64,000 bases of DNA from Paractinoplanes atraurantiacus (GTDB taxonomy: Bacteria; Actinomycetota; Actinomycetes; Mycobacteriales; Micromonosporaceae), in assembly GCF_900215205.1 (NCBI RefSeq), contig NZ_OBDY01000039.1, positions 27,950 to 91,949 on the forward strand. The letters run 5' to 3'. Positions 23,188 through 30,603 of the stretch are shown here, one piece after another (within the stretch, counting starts at the first letter, position 1; every line of letters starts with the position of its first letter). Under the pieces are notes generated by a model. It was not told where the DNA came from. It made no database searches and saw only the letters and a program-made list of their open reading frames with translations. The position numbers and the translations under genes were made by a program.

Positions 23188-23857
23188 GGGCGTCCACCAG
23201 CCGGTAGCCCTCACCGCGGACGGTCTCGATGCTGCGCACACCGAACGGCACGTCGACGACGCGGCGCAGCGCGGCGACGTACACCTCAATGATGTTGAGA
23301 TCGCCGTCGTAGGCCGCGTCCCACACCTCGTCCACGATGTCCGCCTTGCTGACCGCCGTCCCGGCCCGGCGGGCCAGGCAGGCCAGCACCGCGAACTGCT
23401 TGGCGGTGAGCCGGATCGGCGTGGTCCCCCGCGAACAGCGGCGCTGCGCCTGATCCACGACGAGATCCCCGACGGTCAGCAGCGCCGGCCGGGCGGCCCG
23501 ACCGCGGCGAAGCAAGGCCCGCACGCGGGCGAGCAGCACTACGTAGGAGAAGGGCTTCGTCAGATAATCGTCCGCCCCGGTGTCGAGAGCCTCGGCCTCG
23601 TCGTATTCGCCGTCCTTGGCCGTGAGCACCAGCACGGGCGTGTCGACTCGCGACTCGCGCAGCCGGGCACACACCTGGAACCCGTTCATCCGGGGCAGCA
23701 TCAGGTCGAGGATCACGGCCTGATAGCCGTGCGTCATGGCGAACTCGAGCCCCGTGCCGCCGTCATGGGCCACATCGACGTCGTAGCCTTCGGCGAGAAG
23801 CCCACGACGAAGCGTCTCGGCCAACTCCCGCTCGTCCTCAACAATCAGTAACCGCAC
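23180..23857 (-). CDS. OmpR/PhoB-family response regulator
   Basis: 225 residues: receiver domain with acidic pair near residue 8, phospho-acceptor Asp in ILDLMLP and Lys in TKPF, followed by a winged-helix DNA-binding domain ending ETVRGEGYRLV. It is the first gene of the two-component pair and is coupled to the kinase at 23187. The Nramp-like transporter lies just upstream in the same direction (45-bp gap), so co-transcription or regulation of that transporter is possible but not shown. Confidence 0.94.
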   Translation of the reverse strand: MRLLIVEDERELAETLRRGLLAEGYDVDVAHDGGTGLEFAMTHGYQAVILDLMLPRMNGFQVCARLRESRVDTPVLVLTAKDGEYDEAEALDTGADDYLTKPFSYVVLLARVRALLRRGRAARPALLTVGDLVVDQAQRRCSRGTTPIRLTAKQFAVLACLARRAGTAVSKADIVDEVWDAAYDGDLNIIEVYVAALRRVVDVPFGVRSIETVRGEGYRLVDARA

Positions 23858-23902
23858 CGGGCCATCGTGCCAGCCCGCACCTCCGGGTCCCTGAAACAGA
23901 TT

Positions 23903-25309
23903 TCAGAGTTTCTGCAGCTGGGTGACGACCATGGCGATGGCGAAGAAGCCGTAGAAGCCGATGGCGGCCAGCATGCCGCCGAGGCGCCAGCCGCGCATGC
24001 GGATCGCCGGGGGCAGATCGCGGACGTTCAGGCGGACCAGCAGGATCGAGTAGAGCAGGGTGACCACCGACGCGGCGCAGGTGGAGACGATCAGCAGGCC
24101 CAGGGGCTGGGTGAAGCCGGCCAGCAGGATCGCCGAGCCCAGGGTGATCTCGGCCCAGACGACCGTCAGGTAGATCCGGGGTTCCGTCCAGCGCGCGGAT
24201 CCGGTCAGGTAGTTGCGGCGCAGGAAGTCCGACGCCACGCGGCCGATGATGTCGAGCAGGCCCATCGCGGCGGCCCACAGGGAGACCGCGGCCACGGCCA
24301 GGAACAGCAGTTTGAGCCAGCCGCCGACCTGGTCGGCCAGGATGCCGGCCTCGATGCGCAGGAACGACGTGTCGTTCTTGAGGTCGTCGCGGCCGAACAG
24401 GGTCTCGTACGCGAGAAGGCTCATGATGCTGATCGTCACGAAACACACCGCGACGAACGTGACCAGATGTTCGGTGTTGGCCCTCTTCCACCAGACGCGC
24501 CAGCGGCTCAGGTTCTCCTCGTCGGCCGGGAAGAGATAGCGGTCGGCGCCGGCGGCCTCCTCGCGGCCGGTGATCGGGGAGACGAGCCGGGGGACGTGGG
24601 CACCCATGCCGTAGCGCTTGTCGCGGATCCAATTGCTGAGGACCAGATTGTGTACGCCGCCGGCGCCGGCCGCCCCGATCGCGCTCAGGATGAGGGTGAA
24701 GGTGATGCCGTCGGGGATCTGCCCGAACTCGGTGACGGTCGCCTTGGCGGCGTCGCCCCACGTGGTCAGGGAGATGACGAAGACGACCACGACGAGCAGG
24801 AAGAACAGGGTGAGGGCGACCTTGAGGGTCTCGACCCGCTCGACAGTGGTGTAGACGACCTTGGACAGGGTGAGCAGCAGGCCGACGGCGACCAGGGTGA
24901 CGATGGTGATCCAGACCGGGTCGCCCCAGCCGGCGAGGTAGGTGAAGACGGTGGAGCCGCTGGTCGCCCAGCCGGGCCACACGTACTGGAAGGCCCCGGC
25001 CAGGCAGATGATGATGCCCCAGCCCTTCCACCAGCGGGAGAAGCCGGCCACGACGGTCTGGCCGGTGGCCAGGGTGTAGCGCTCGATCTCCATGTTGATG
25101 ACGAATTGGACGGCGAGCGTGCAGAAGGCCAGCCAGAGCAGGCCGAGACCGCCGATCGCGGTCAGGTAGGGCCACAGGATGATCTCGCCGGCGGCCATGC
25201 CGATGCCGACGGCGATGACACCGGGGCCGATCATCCGGCGCAGCGGGAGCGGCTCGGGCAGGGAGACCGTCTGTATGGCCGGGTCGGAGGTGGCGCGCGA
25301 TCGAGGCAT
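23903..25309 (-). CDS. Nramp-superfamily membrane transporter lacking the canonical metal motif
   Basis: 468 residues with 11 or so transmembrane helices and overall Nramp layout. The first helix reads GPGVIAVGIGMAAGEIILWP instead of the DPGN motif. Helix 6 reads AIGAAGAGGVHNLVL instead of the MPH motif. The residues that bind Mn/Fe in true Nramps are thus missing, so metal transport should not be assumed. GGAG is 6 bp before ATG 25309. An operator-like palindrome lies 22 bp upstream of the start. Confidence 0.75.
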   Translation of the reverse strand: MPRSRATSDPAIQTVSLPEPLPLRRMIGPGVIAVGIGMAAGEIILWPYLTAIGGLGLLWLAFCTLAVQFVINMEIERYTLATGQTVVAGFSRWWKGWGIIICLAGAFQYVWPGWATSGSTVFTYLAGWGDPVWITIVTLVAVGLLLTLSKVVYTTVERVETLKVALTLFFLLVVVVFVISLTTWGDAAKATVTEFGQIPDGITFTLILSAIGAAGAGGVHNLVLSNWIRDKRYGMGAHVPRLVSPITGREEAAGADRYLFPADEENLSRWRVWWKRANTEHLVTFVAVCFVTISIMSLLAYETLFGRDDLKNDTSFLRIEAGILADQVGGWLKLLFLAVAAVSLWAAAMGLLDIIGRVASDFLRRNYLTGSARWTEPRIYLTVVWAEITLGSAILLAGFTQPLGLLIVSTCAASVVTLLYSILLVRLNVRDLPPAIRMRGWRLGGMLAAIGFYGFFAIAMVVTQLQKL

Positions 25310-25330
25310 GTCGAACTCCGAGGGGTATGT

Positions 25331-25344
25331 ACGAACCGGTACGT
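25331..25344. promoter_or_regulatory. TetR-type operator-like palindrome
   Basis: ACGAACCGGTACGT: inner ACCGGT with outer ACG/CGT arms, upstream of the Nramp-like gene and 136 bp before the lipoprotein gene. It resembles many actinobacterial TetR operators. No TetR gene is adjacent. Confidence 0.4.
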
Positions 25345-25479
25345 TAGTTATCCGGTGTGACCGCCACCACTGTCAAGCGCTGCCCGCCGCCCTCTCTAAC
25401 GGCTGAAAGTCGGACCGGCCTCTCGACGTACGGGGCCGAAGCTCGCGAACCTGGTCGAACCGACAGTCAGGAGACCCAC

Positions 25480-25899
25480 GTGAAGCGCTGGACCTGCGCC
25501 GTCATGGCCGTCGCCCTCGCCGGAGGATGCAGCGCCCCCGCCACCTCGGCGCCGCCGGCCGCCCGCAGCGGGATGGGATCCGTCAGCGTCCCCGATCCGT
25601 GCACCCTGCTCAGCCGCGACGACGTGACGGAGCTGACCCATCGCGACGTGACCCAGATCGACCACGGCGACGGTTACTGCCAGTGGCAGCAGGAGGACGG
25701 TCAGCTGGCGGTCTTCGTGAGCCGCACCGATCCGGCCGAGTTCCACAGCACGGTCGACGGGATCGGCGACGGCGCGTGCTGGAGCTCCGGGCATCTATAC
25801 GTGCTCTACGGAACCCTGCAGATCGACGTCTACTCGCGGGGCGGGGACGACCTCCCGGACGCCAAGCGGGTCGCCGAGACCGTCATCACCCGGCTGTGA
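25480..25899 (+). CDS. Small lipoprotein, DUF3558-like
   Basis: 139-residue secreted lipoprotein: short basic N-terminus, hydrophobic stretch, lipobox LAGGC with Cys near residue 17, then a Pro/Ala-rich linker. The globular part begins VPDPCTLLSRDDVTEL, typical of DUF3558, and has three further Cys. Function unknown. GTG 25480 has AGGAGA 7-12 bp upstream, which rules out the longer frame to 25357. The last 105 bp overlap the convergent thymidine kinase gene. Confidence 0.75.
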   Translation: MKRWTCAVMAVALAGGCSAPATSAPPAARSGMGSVSVPDPCTLLSRDDVTELTHRDVTQIDHGDGYCQWQQEDGQLAVFVSRTDPAEFHSTVDGIGDGACWSSGHLYVLYGTLQIDVYSRGGDDLPDAKRVAETVITRL

Positions 25900-26499
25900 G
25901 ACCGGATTGAGCGCGTACGGCTGCCCCGCCCGATGATGACGCCGGCACAGCACGACATAGCCCACCTCGGCATCGGCGTCGGTGTTGCCCACCACCACCG
26001 TGTCCCCGTCGCGCACCATCACCCCGCCGGTCACGCGGGCGTTCATCCGCGCCGGCTGCCCGCACCAGCACATCGGGTACACCTGGAGCGCCTCGACGAT
26101 GTCGGCCAGCACCACCAGCCGCGCCGACCCCGGGAACTGCTCCCCGCGGAAGTCCGACAACAACCCGAACGTGAACACGTCGATGTCGTGGTCGTCCACC
26201 AGCGCCGCCAGCTGGTCGACCTGCTCCGGCGACAGGAACTGGGCCTCGTCCACGATCACGTGATCGACCCGGGCCCCGTTGTACGACAGCACGCGGTGCA
26301 CCAGGTCGGTGTCCGCCTCGAACTCGATGGCGTCCGCCTCGAGCCCGATCCGCGACGACACGATGCCCGCGCCGGCCCGGTCGAGCCGGGTCAGCAGCAT
26401 GCCCGTACGCCCGCAGGCCGCGTAGGTGTGCCGATATTGCAGCACCATCGTGCTCTTGCCGCTGTTCATCGCCGCATATCGGTAGTGCAGCTGGGCCAC
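25795..26499 (-). CDS. tdk: Thymidine kinase
   Basis: 234 residues; phosphorylates thymidine for nucleotide salvage. P-loop AAMNSGKST at residues 9-17, Walker B-like VDEAQFLS, and zinc-knuckle Cys pairs in MCWCGQ and VLCRRH. The start is GTG 26499, giving the usual short lead before the P-loop, with GAGAGG upstream; the ATG at 26583 would add 28 unrelated residues. The C-terminus continues about 40 residues beyond the last zinc Cys, reading antisense through the lipoprotein gene. This tail looks acquired by loss of the native stop. Confidence 0.92.
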   Translation of the reverse strand: MAQLHYRYAAMNSGKSTMVLQYRHTYAACGRTGMLLTRLDRAGAGIVSSRIGLEADAIEFEADTDLVHRVLSYNGARVDHVIVDEAQFLSPEQVDQLAALVDDHDIDVFTFGLLSDFRGEQFPGSARLVVLADIVEALQVYPMCWCGQPARMNARVTGGVMVRDGDTVVVGNTDADAEVGYVVLCRRHHRAGQPYALNPVSQPGDDGLGDPLGVREVVPAPRVDVDLQGSVEHV

Positions 26500-26640
26500 C
26501 CGTGCTGCCGCCTCTCGTTTCCGTGCAAACCCGAGAAGACTAACGGCAGTCCGCCCGGCCGCGATCATCGCGCCGCCTCGCACGCCGGGAAGGTCCCATG
26601 AAGTACGGTTTTCTCGGCCGACCCGCTACGGTTGGTGACT

Positions 26641-26919
26641 ATGGCTACGTACTCCGGCCCCGCCCGGCTCACTCTCGTCGACGGCACCCAGGTGTCCGGC
26701 ATGGCCTCGCTGAGCACCAACCAGCGCGGCGGCCTCGACAGCTGGGGCGGAACCTTCCGCCCGGACCAGGTCTCCGACGAGATCCGCAACGCCGGCGACG
26801 GCCTTTCCCTGGAGCTGCCGTACGACCAGACAGGCTCCGTCTCGGTAACCGGCGTCCGCAAGCTGCTGGCCACCCAGATCCTGGTCTCCCTCACCGGAAG
26901 CGGCCCGGCCCCGTTCTGA
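26641..26919 (+). CDS. Small conserved-looking protein, unknown
   Basis: 92 residues, beta-rich, starting MATYSGPARLTLVDGTQVSG, no membrane or signal segment. It appears leaderless: TACGGT (26627-26632) is 8 bp before ATG 26641. Not recognised. Confidence 0.55.
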   Translation: MATYSGPARLTLVDGTQVSGMASLSTNQRGGLDSWGGTFRPDQVSDEIRNAGDGLSLELPYDQTGSVSVTGVRKLLATQILVSLTGSGPAPF

Positions 26920-27312
26920 TCATTCCGGGCAGTGGGGGTCGGCCTTCTTGGCCCGGTGCACGTTGATGGTGTGCAGCGGGTCACCGGCGCCCGGGGGGAG
27001 GCCGGCGGTATTCCACGGCCCGCGTGTCGCGCGCTTTGAACGGAACGTCACTGAGCCGGGACACTCTGGAACTGTTCATTGAGGCCTTCCGAATCGGCGA
27101 CGACGACGCGGAGAAGCTACGGCGTCCAGTTGCACGAATTCCACGTCTGGGCCATCGGCCTGCGGCTCCCACGCCCGCTGAACCGGCTCGAGTCGACCAC
27201 GGCTGGTGGGTGGAATGGGTGGACTACCGCGAGGATCTCGACGAGATAGTTCTCCGCGAGGCGGTGACGCCGGACAGTGACAACATCGTGCACCCGCCCC
27301 TTAAACATTTTG
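26920..27312. pseudogene. Two abutting gene remnants
   Basis: On the minus strand, a 3' fragment ends at 26920 and reads PWNTAGLPPGAGDPLHTINV then RAKKADPHCPE, with no start. On the plus strand from about 27020, SRALNGTSLSRDTLELFIEA matches the helix typical after an XRE domain in actinobacterial regulators. It then shifts frame near 27115, because LHEFHVWAIGLRLP is in another frame. Both look like debris from larger genes lost by deletion. Neither is likely functional. Confidence 0.5.
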
Positions 27313-27321
27313 TTGACAACA
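27311..27321. promoter_or_regulatory. Palindromic promoter element before the small HTH gene
   Basis: TGTTGACAACA, a perfect 5-1-5 palindrome containing TTGACA (27313-27318), a consensus -35, in a locally AT-rich stretch 28 bp upstream of the start. The pattern fits GntR-like operators (TNGTNNNACNA). The element is visible; the regulator is unknown. Confidence 0.5.
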
Positions 27322-27348
27322 GTTTGTTGAAGTGGTCGGATGGGTGGC

Positions 27349-27741
27349 ATGACGCAGGCAAGTACTGAGTTCGCCGCCCTGAACCGCATCGCGGAGCGGC
27401 ACGCCGCCACCGACGAGCAGCGGCGCCGGGCCGTGCATCCCACCGCTGTCGAGCCGCACGAGGCCGTACGGCTGGCGGCCGGCCTGGCCCTGGGGACCAT
27501 CGAGGCCGACCTCGGCGAGCCCGACCTGGACGACGACGACCTCCTCGCGGCGCTGGCGCTGATCGCGCAGGTGCGGGCCGACGTGGACCAGCTGGAACTC
27601 GGGCTGCTGGACGCCGCCCGCGGGCGCGAGCTGACCTGGCAGGGCATCGCCCAGGGCATGGGCCTCAACAGCGCCCAGGCCGCCAAGCAGCGCCGCGACC
27701 GCCTGGCCGAGCGGTCACCGCAAGGGTTCGACGGCCGCTAA
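27349..27741 (+). CDS. Small helical DNA-binding-like protein
   Basis: 130 residues, highly charged, with a C-terminal helix-turn-helix-like segment LTWQGIAQGMGLNSAQAAKQRRDRL reminiscent of sigma-factor region 4. It has no membrane or catalytic motif. ATG 27349 (MTQAST) is preferred over ATG 27340. It lies downstream of the TGTTGACAACA promoter palindrome, and so may regulate itself (inference). Confidence 0.65.
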   Translation: MTQASTEFAALNRIAERHAATDEQRRRAVHPTAVEPHEAVRLAAGLALGTIEADLGEPDLDDDDLLAALALIAQVRADVDQLELGLLDAARGRELTWQGIAQGMGLNSAQAAKQRRDRLAERSPQGFDGR

Positions 27742-27752
27742 GATGCCCGTCG

Positions 27753-28301
27753 ATGACGGGGAAACAGAAACGTGTGGTGTGGGTCTGCTCGGCTCTGCTG
27801 GGTGGGTTCGCCGTGGTGAGTGCCGTGATGGTTCTCGACGCGGTGCCGGCCTGGCGGCATTACGGGCCGGCCGCCGATTCCTATCTGCGCCTCTACACGG
27901 GGTACGACCGCGAGCATGCCGAGTCGCTGACCTCCTCGGTGCGCACCGGGCTCGGCTATCAGACCGGGCTGGCCGTCGTGGCGGCGCTCGCCACGGCCGG
28001 GCTGGCCGTCGTGGTTCACCTGCGGCGCCGGTGGGTGCGGGCCACGGTCTGGTGCACGCTGGGCGCGCTCGGCATGGGACTGCTGTTCAGCTTCACCGCC
28101 GGTGAGGCGACCCGTGAGGCGAGCGAGCTGCTCCCACCGTGGTATCCGGGGCTCACGGCGGCGCTCAGCGCGGTTCTTCTCGCCACGGCGGTCGTCGTCG
28201 TGGTGTTGATGTCGAAGGTGGAGGATTTCCACGAGCCGGATCCGCGCGAGCCGGATCCGCGCTGGGAGTCCTTCGTGCGCCGGCAGGCCGAGAGGCCCTA
28301 A
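27753..28301 (+). CDS. Four-helix membrane protein, unknown
   Basis: 182 residues with hydrophobic segments near 8-28, 72-90, 98-116 and 130-152, and a charged C-terminus containing a doubled EPDPR motif. Not recognised. It appears leaderless: TAAGAT (27739-27744) lies 8 bp before ATG 27753, overlapping the stop of the HTH gene. Confidence 0.6.
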   Translation: MTGKQKRVVWVCSALLGGFAVVSAVMVLDAVPAWRHYGPAADSYLRLYTGYDREHAESLTSSVRTGLGYQTGLAVVAALATAGLAVVVHLRRRWVRATVWCTLGALGMGLLFSFTAGEATREASELLPPWYPGLTAALSAVLLATAVVVVVLMSKVEDFHEPDPREPDPRWESFVRRQAERP

Positions 28302-28798
28302 CGGCTGTCCTTGCGGGCCTGCTTGCGGGCGACCTTGGCCCGGGTCGAGGCGTGCCGCTTGCGCAGGTCGGGGGTGTCGGGGCGGTTGTCGACGCGCTGC
28401 GGGCGAGGTTTCTTTCCGCGTGCGGGGCGCGGCTTGGCCCGGGCGGCGGCCTTGGCTTCGGCCCTGGCTTCGGCCTCGCGTTCACGGCGAAGGGCCTCCG
28501 CCGCCTCGTGGGCCAGGGCGGCCAGCCGGGCGCTGACCTGTGACAGCAGCTCCTCGAAGACCTCGGCCTTGGCGCGGCGGCGGGCATTGCGGTCGTACGC
28601 CTTGCCGCGGCCGCCGGTCTCGGGGACGCGTTCGGCGGCGCGGCGGCGGTAGTTCTTCACCTGTTTGTTGCGGGCCCGGCGGACCCGGCCGTGCAGCTCG
28701 ATGAGCGCGTCCTCGTCGAGCTTCTTCAGGCGTTTCGGGCCGGCCTCGCGGACCAGCGCCGACTCCGCCTCGGTCAGGGTGCCCAGGATCGCGTCCAT
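28298..28798 (-). CDS. Highly basic coiled-coil protein
   Basis: 166 residues, rich in Arg, Lys and Ala. The N-terminal helix (residues 1-40) precedes RRARNKQVKNYRRRAAERVPE, then a coiled-coil-like stretch and a very basic tail (PRPARGKKPRPQR). It resembles uncharacterised actinobacterial proteins that may bind nucleic acid; this is inferred from charge only. The 3' end overlaps the convergent membrane-protein gene by 4 bp. Confidence 0.6.
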   Translation of the reverse strand: MDAILGTLTEAESALVREAGPKRLKKLDEDALIELHGRVRRARNKQVKNYRRRAAERVPETGGRGKAYDRNARRRAKAEVFEELLSQVSARLAALAHEAAEALRREREAEARAEAKAAARAKPRPARGKKPRPQRVDNRPDTPDLRKRHASTRAKVARKQARKDSR

Positions 28799-28834
28799 GA
28801 GGTCAGAGCCTGGACCTCAAAAGCCACGACGTCT

Positions 28835-29281
28835 TCATGCGCTGCGGGTGAGATGATCCGGAGGCACGTACGAGGGGCGGTACTGCAGGGCGTCGCGCAC
28901 GTTCTTCTGCACCGCGACCGACGCGAACAGCGCCATCGCGAACGACAGCCCGTAGAAGCCCTTCTCGCTGAGCGCCATGCCGCTGTTGACCAGGCCGACG
29001 GCCAGCATGATGACCGAAGCGCCGACGACAGCCCAGGCCAGGCCGAGGTAAAGGGCGGTGACCGGCAGCCCTTCGGCCTTGTCGCGCACCGATTTCTGCA
29101 GGGAGATGGCCGCGAACAGGCCGAGGACCAGGACGGCCGCGTAGAAGCCCTTCTCGCTGCGGATCATCGAGGCGTTCCACAGGCCGACCGCGTACGAGAT
29201 GACGCCGAGGAACAGTGCCGCCCACGACGCGCCGACGAAGGCGGCGGTGGGCTTGCCGGGCGAAGCGGGTGCGATTGTCAT
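28835..29281 (-). CDS. YiaA/YiaB-type two-helix-repeat membrane protein
   Basis: 148 residues with four helices arranged as an internal duplication: SMIRSEKGFYAAVLVLGLFA then SLQKSVRD in the first half, and GMALSEKGFYGLSFAMALFA then AVQKNVRD in the second. This is the YiaA/B signature; function unknown. It lies 48 bp downstream of narI in the same direction and may be the last gene of the nar operon. Confidence 0.82.
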   Translation of the reverse strand: MTIAPASPGKPTAAFVGASWAALFLGVISYAVGLWNASMIRSEKGFYAAVLVLGLFAAISLQKSVRDKAEGLPVTALYLGLAWAVVGASVIMLAVGLVNSGMALSEKGFYGLSFAMALFASVAVQKNVRDALQYRPSYVPPDHLTRSA

Positions 29282-29329
29282 GGCAAGCAGCCTTCCGGAG
29301 CGCCGCCGCCGGCGGATGAGTACGGGTAC

Positions 29330-30037
29330 CTAAAGCGCCCGGTCCCATCCGCGCCGGGCCGGCACCGCGTCGCGGCTGCGATAGACGATGTACGGGCGGG
29401 TGAGGTAGCCCAGCGGCGCCGAGAAGACGTGCACGAGCCGGCTGAACGGCCAGAAGGCGAACAGCGCGAACGCCGCCAGCGCGTGCAATTTGAAGCCGAT
29501 CGGGGCCTGCGCCATGAGGTCGCTGTCGGGCTGGAAGTAGAAGATCGAACGGAACCAGGGTGACACGGTCAGCCGGTAGTCGTGGGGCTCGCTGGTCAGG
29601 TTGCCGATCACCGTGGTGCCGAGGCCGAGGCAGATGGTGCCGATCAACAGCACGTACATCACTTTGTCGTTGACCGTCGTGGCCGAGAAGACCGGTCCGG
29701 TCGTACGCCGGCGGTAGATCAGGATCGCCGCGCCGAAGAGCGTGCAGAAGCCGGCCACGGTGCCGAGGGCCACGGCCACGAAGTGGTACGCGGCTTCCGA
29801 GATGCCAACATAGGAAGTCCAGGACTCCGGGATGAGCAGGCCGCCGATGTGGCCGAGGGCGACCAGCAGGATCCCGAAATGGAACAGCGGGCTGCCGATG
29901 CGCAGCAGCCGCCGCTCGTAGAGCTGCGACGAGCGGGTGGTCCAGCCGAACTTGTCGTACCGGTACCGCCAGATGTGCCCGAGGACGAAGACCGTCAGGC
30001 AGATGTACGGGACGACGACGAAGAGCAGCGTGTTCAT
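29330..30037 (-). CDS. narI: Respiratory nitrate reductase gamma subunit (cytochrome b)
   Basis: 235 residues with five membrane helices; takes electrons from quinol and passes them through two haems b to NarH. Conserved His appear in LFHFGILLVALGHIGG and near GFKLHALAAFALFAF, fitting haem ligation. The true start is ATG 30037, which overlaps the narJ stop by 4 bp; the longer frame to 30151 lies inside narJ. Confidence 0.96.
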   Translation of the reverse strand: MNTLLFVVVPYICLTVFVLGHIWRYRYDKFGWTTRSSQLYERRLLRIGSPLFHFGILLVALGHIGGLLIPESWTSYVGISEAAYHFVAVALGTVAGFCTLFGAAILIYRRRTTGPVFSATTVNDKVMYVLLIGTICLGLGTTVIGNLTSEPHDYRLTVSPWFRSIFYFQPDSDLMAQAPIGFKLHALAAFALFAFWPFSRLVHVFSAPLGYLTRPYIVYRSRDAVPARRGWDRAL

Positions 30038-30603
30038 CGGTAGGTGCCCACCTTCTCCTCCGGCGGCCCCTGTGCGGCCAGCTTGGCGACCTCGGACATC
30101 GAGCGCAGCGGCGGCAGGGTCGCCGACACCGACTCGAGGACGTCCGCCCACGGGGATCGCATGTCGTGCAGGGCCAGGCGCAGCAGCTCGAGCCCGGCCC
30201 GGTGGTCGTTCAGAACGGCAAGGCCGCGGGCGGGCATCGCGGCGGCGTACTCGAGCACGACCGCCAGGTGGTCCGACAGCTCGTCGTCACCCAGGATCAG
30301 CCCGTCCGCCGCGTACGTCTGCTTCAGTTTCAGCAGCGCCATCCCCCGGTTCCGGGTGTCCCCGTACGCGTAATAGGTGAGGTAGAGGCAGCACCGCTTG
30401 CGCTGGTCGAAAGTCGCGACGTAGTCGGCGGCCAGCTGGGTCGGCGGCGTGTTGCGTGCGTGCTCGATGAAACGCAGCAACGGCGCGCCCGCCGCGGTCT
30501 CCAGAGTGGACGCGGCCTGGGTCAGGAGATCCAAGCGTTCCAGCAGTACGGGATCCGGGTAGCCCAGCAGCAGCGACTGCGCCTGCCACGCGCGCGCGTT
30601 CAC
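30034..30603 (-). CDS. narJ: Nitrate reductase molybdenum cofactor assembly chaperone
   Basis: 189 residues; NarJ/NarW chaperone that holds NarG for cofactor insertion and is not part of the final enzyme. Family motifs include LLGYPDP, DYVATFDQRKRCCLYLTYY and GLILGDDELSDHL. Starts at GTG 30603, overlapping the narH stop (GTGA). Confidence 0.94.
   Translation of the reverse strand: MNARAWQAQSLLLGYPDPVLLERLDLLTQAASTLETAAGAPLLRFIEHARNTPPTQLAADYVATFDQRKRCCLYLTYYAYGDTRNRGMALLKLKQTYAADGLILGDDELSDHLAVVLEYAAAMPARGLAVLNDHRAGLELLRLALHDMRSPWADVLESVSATLPPLRSMSEVAKLAAQGPPEEKVGTYR

Noticed and set aside
26565..26984. 139-codon minus-strand ORF
   Set aside because: Antisense to the small gene at 26641, Ser/Arg/Pro-rich, no motif; the real remnant on that strand is in another frame.
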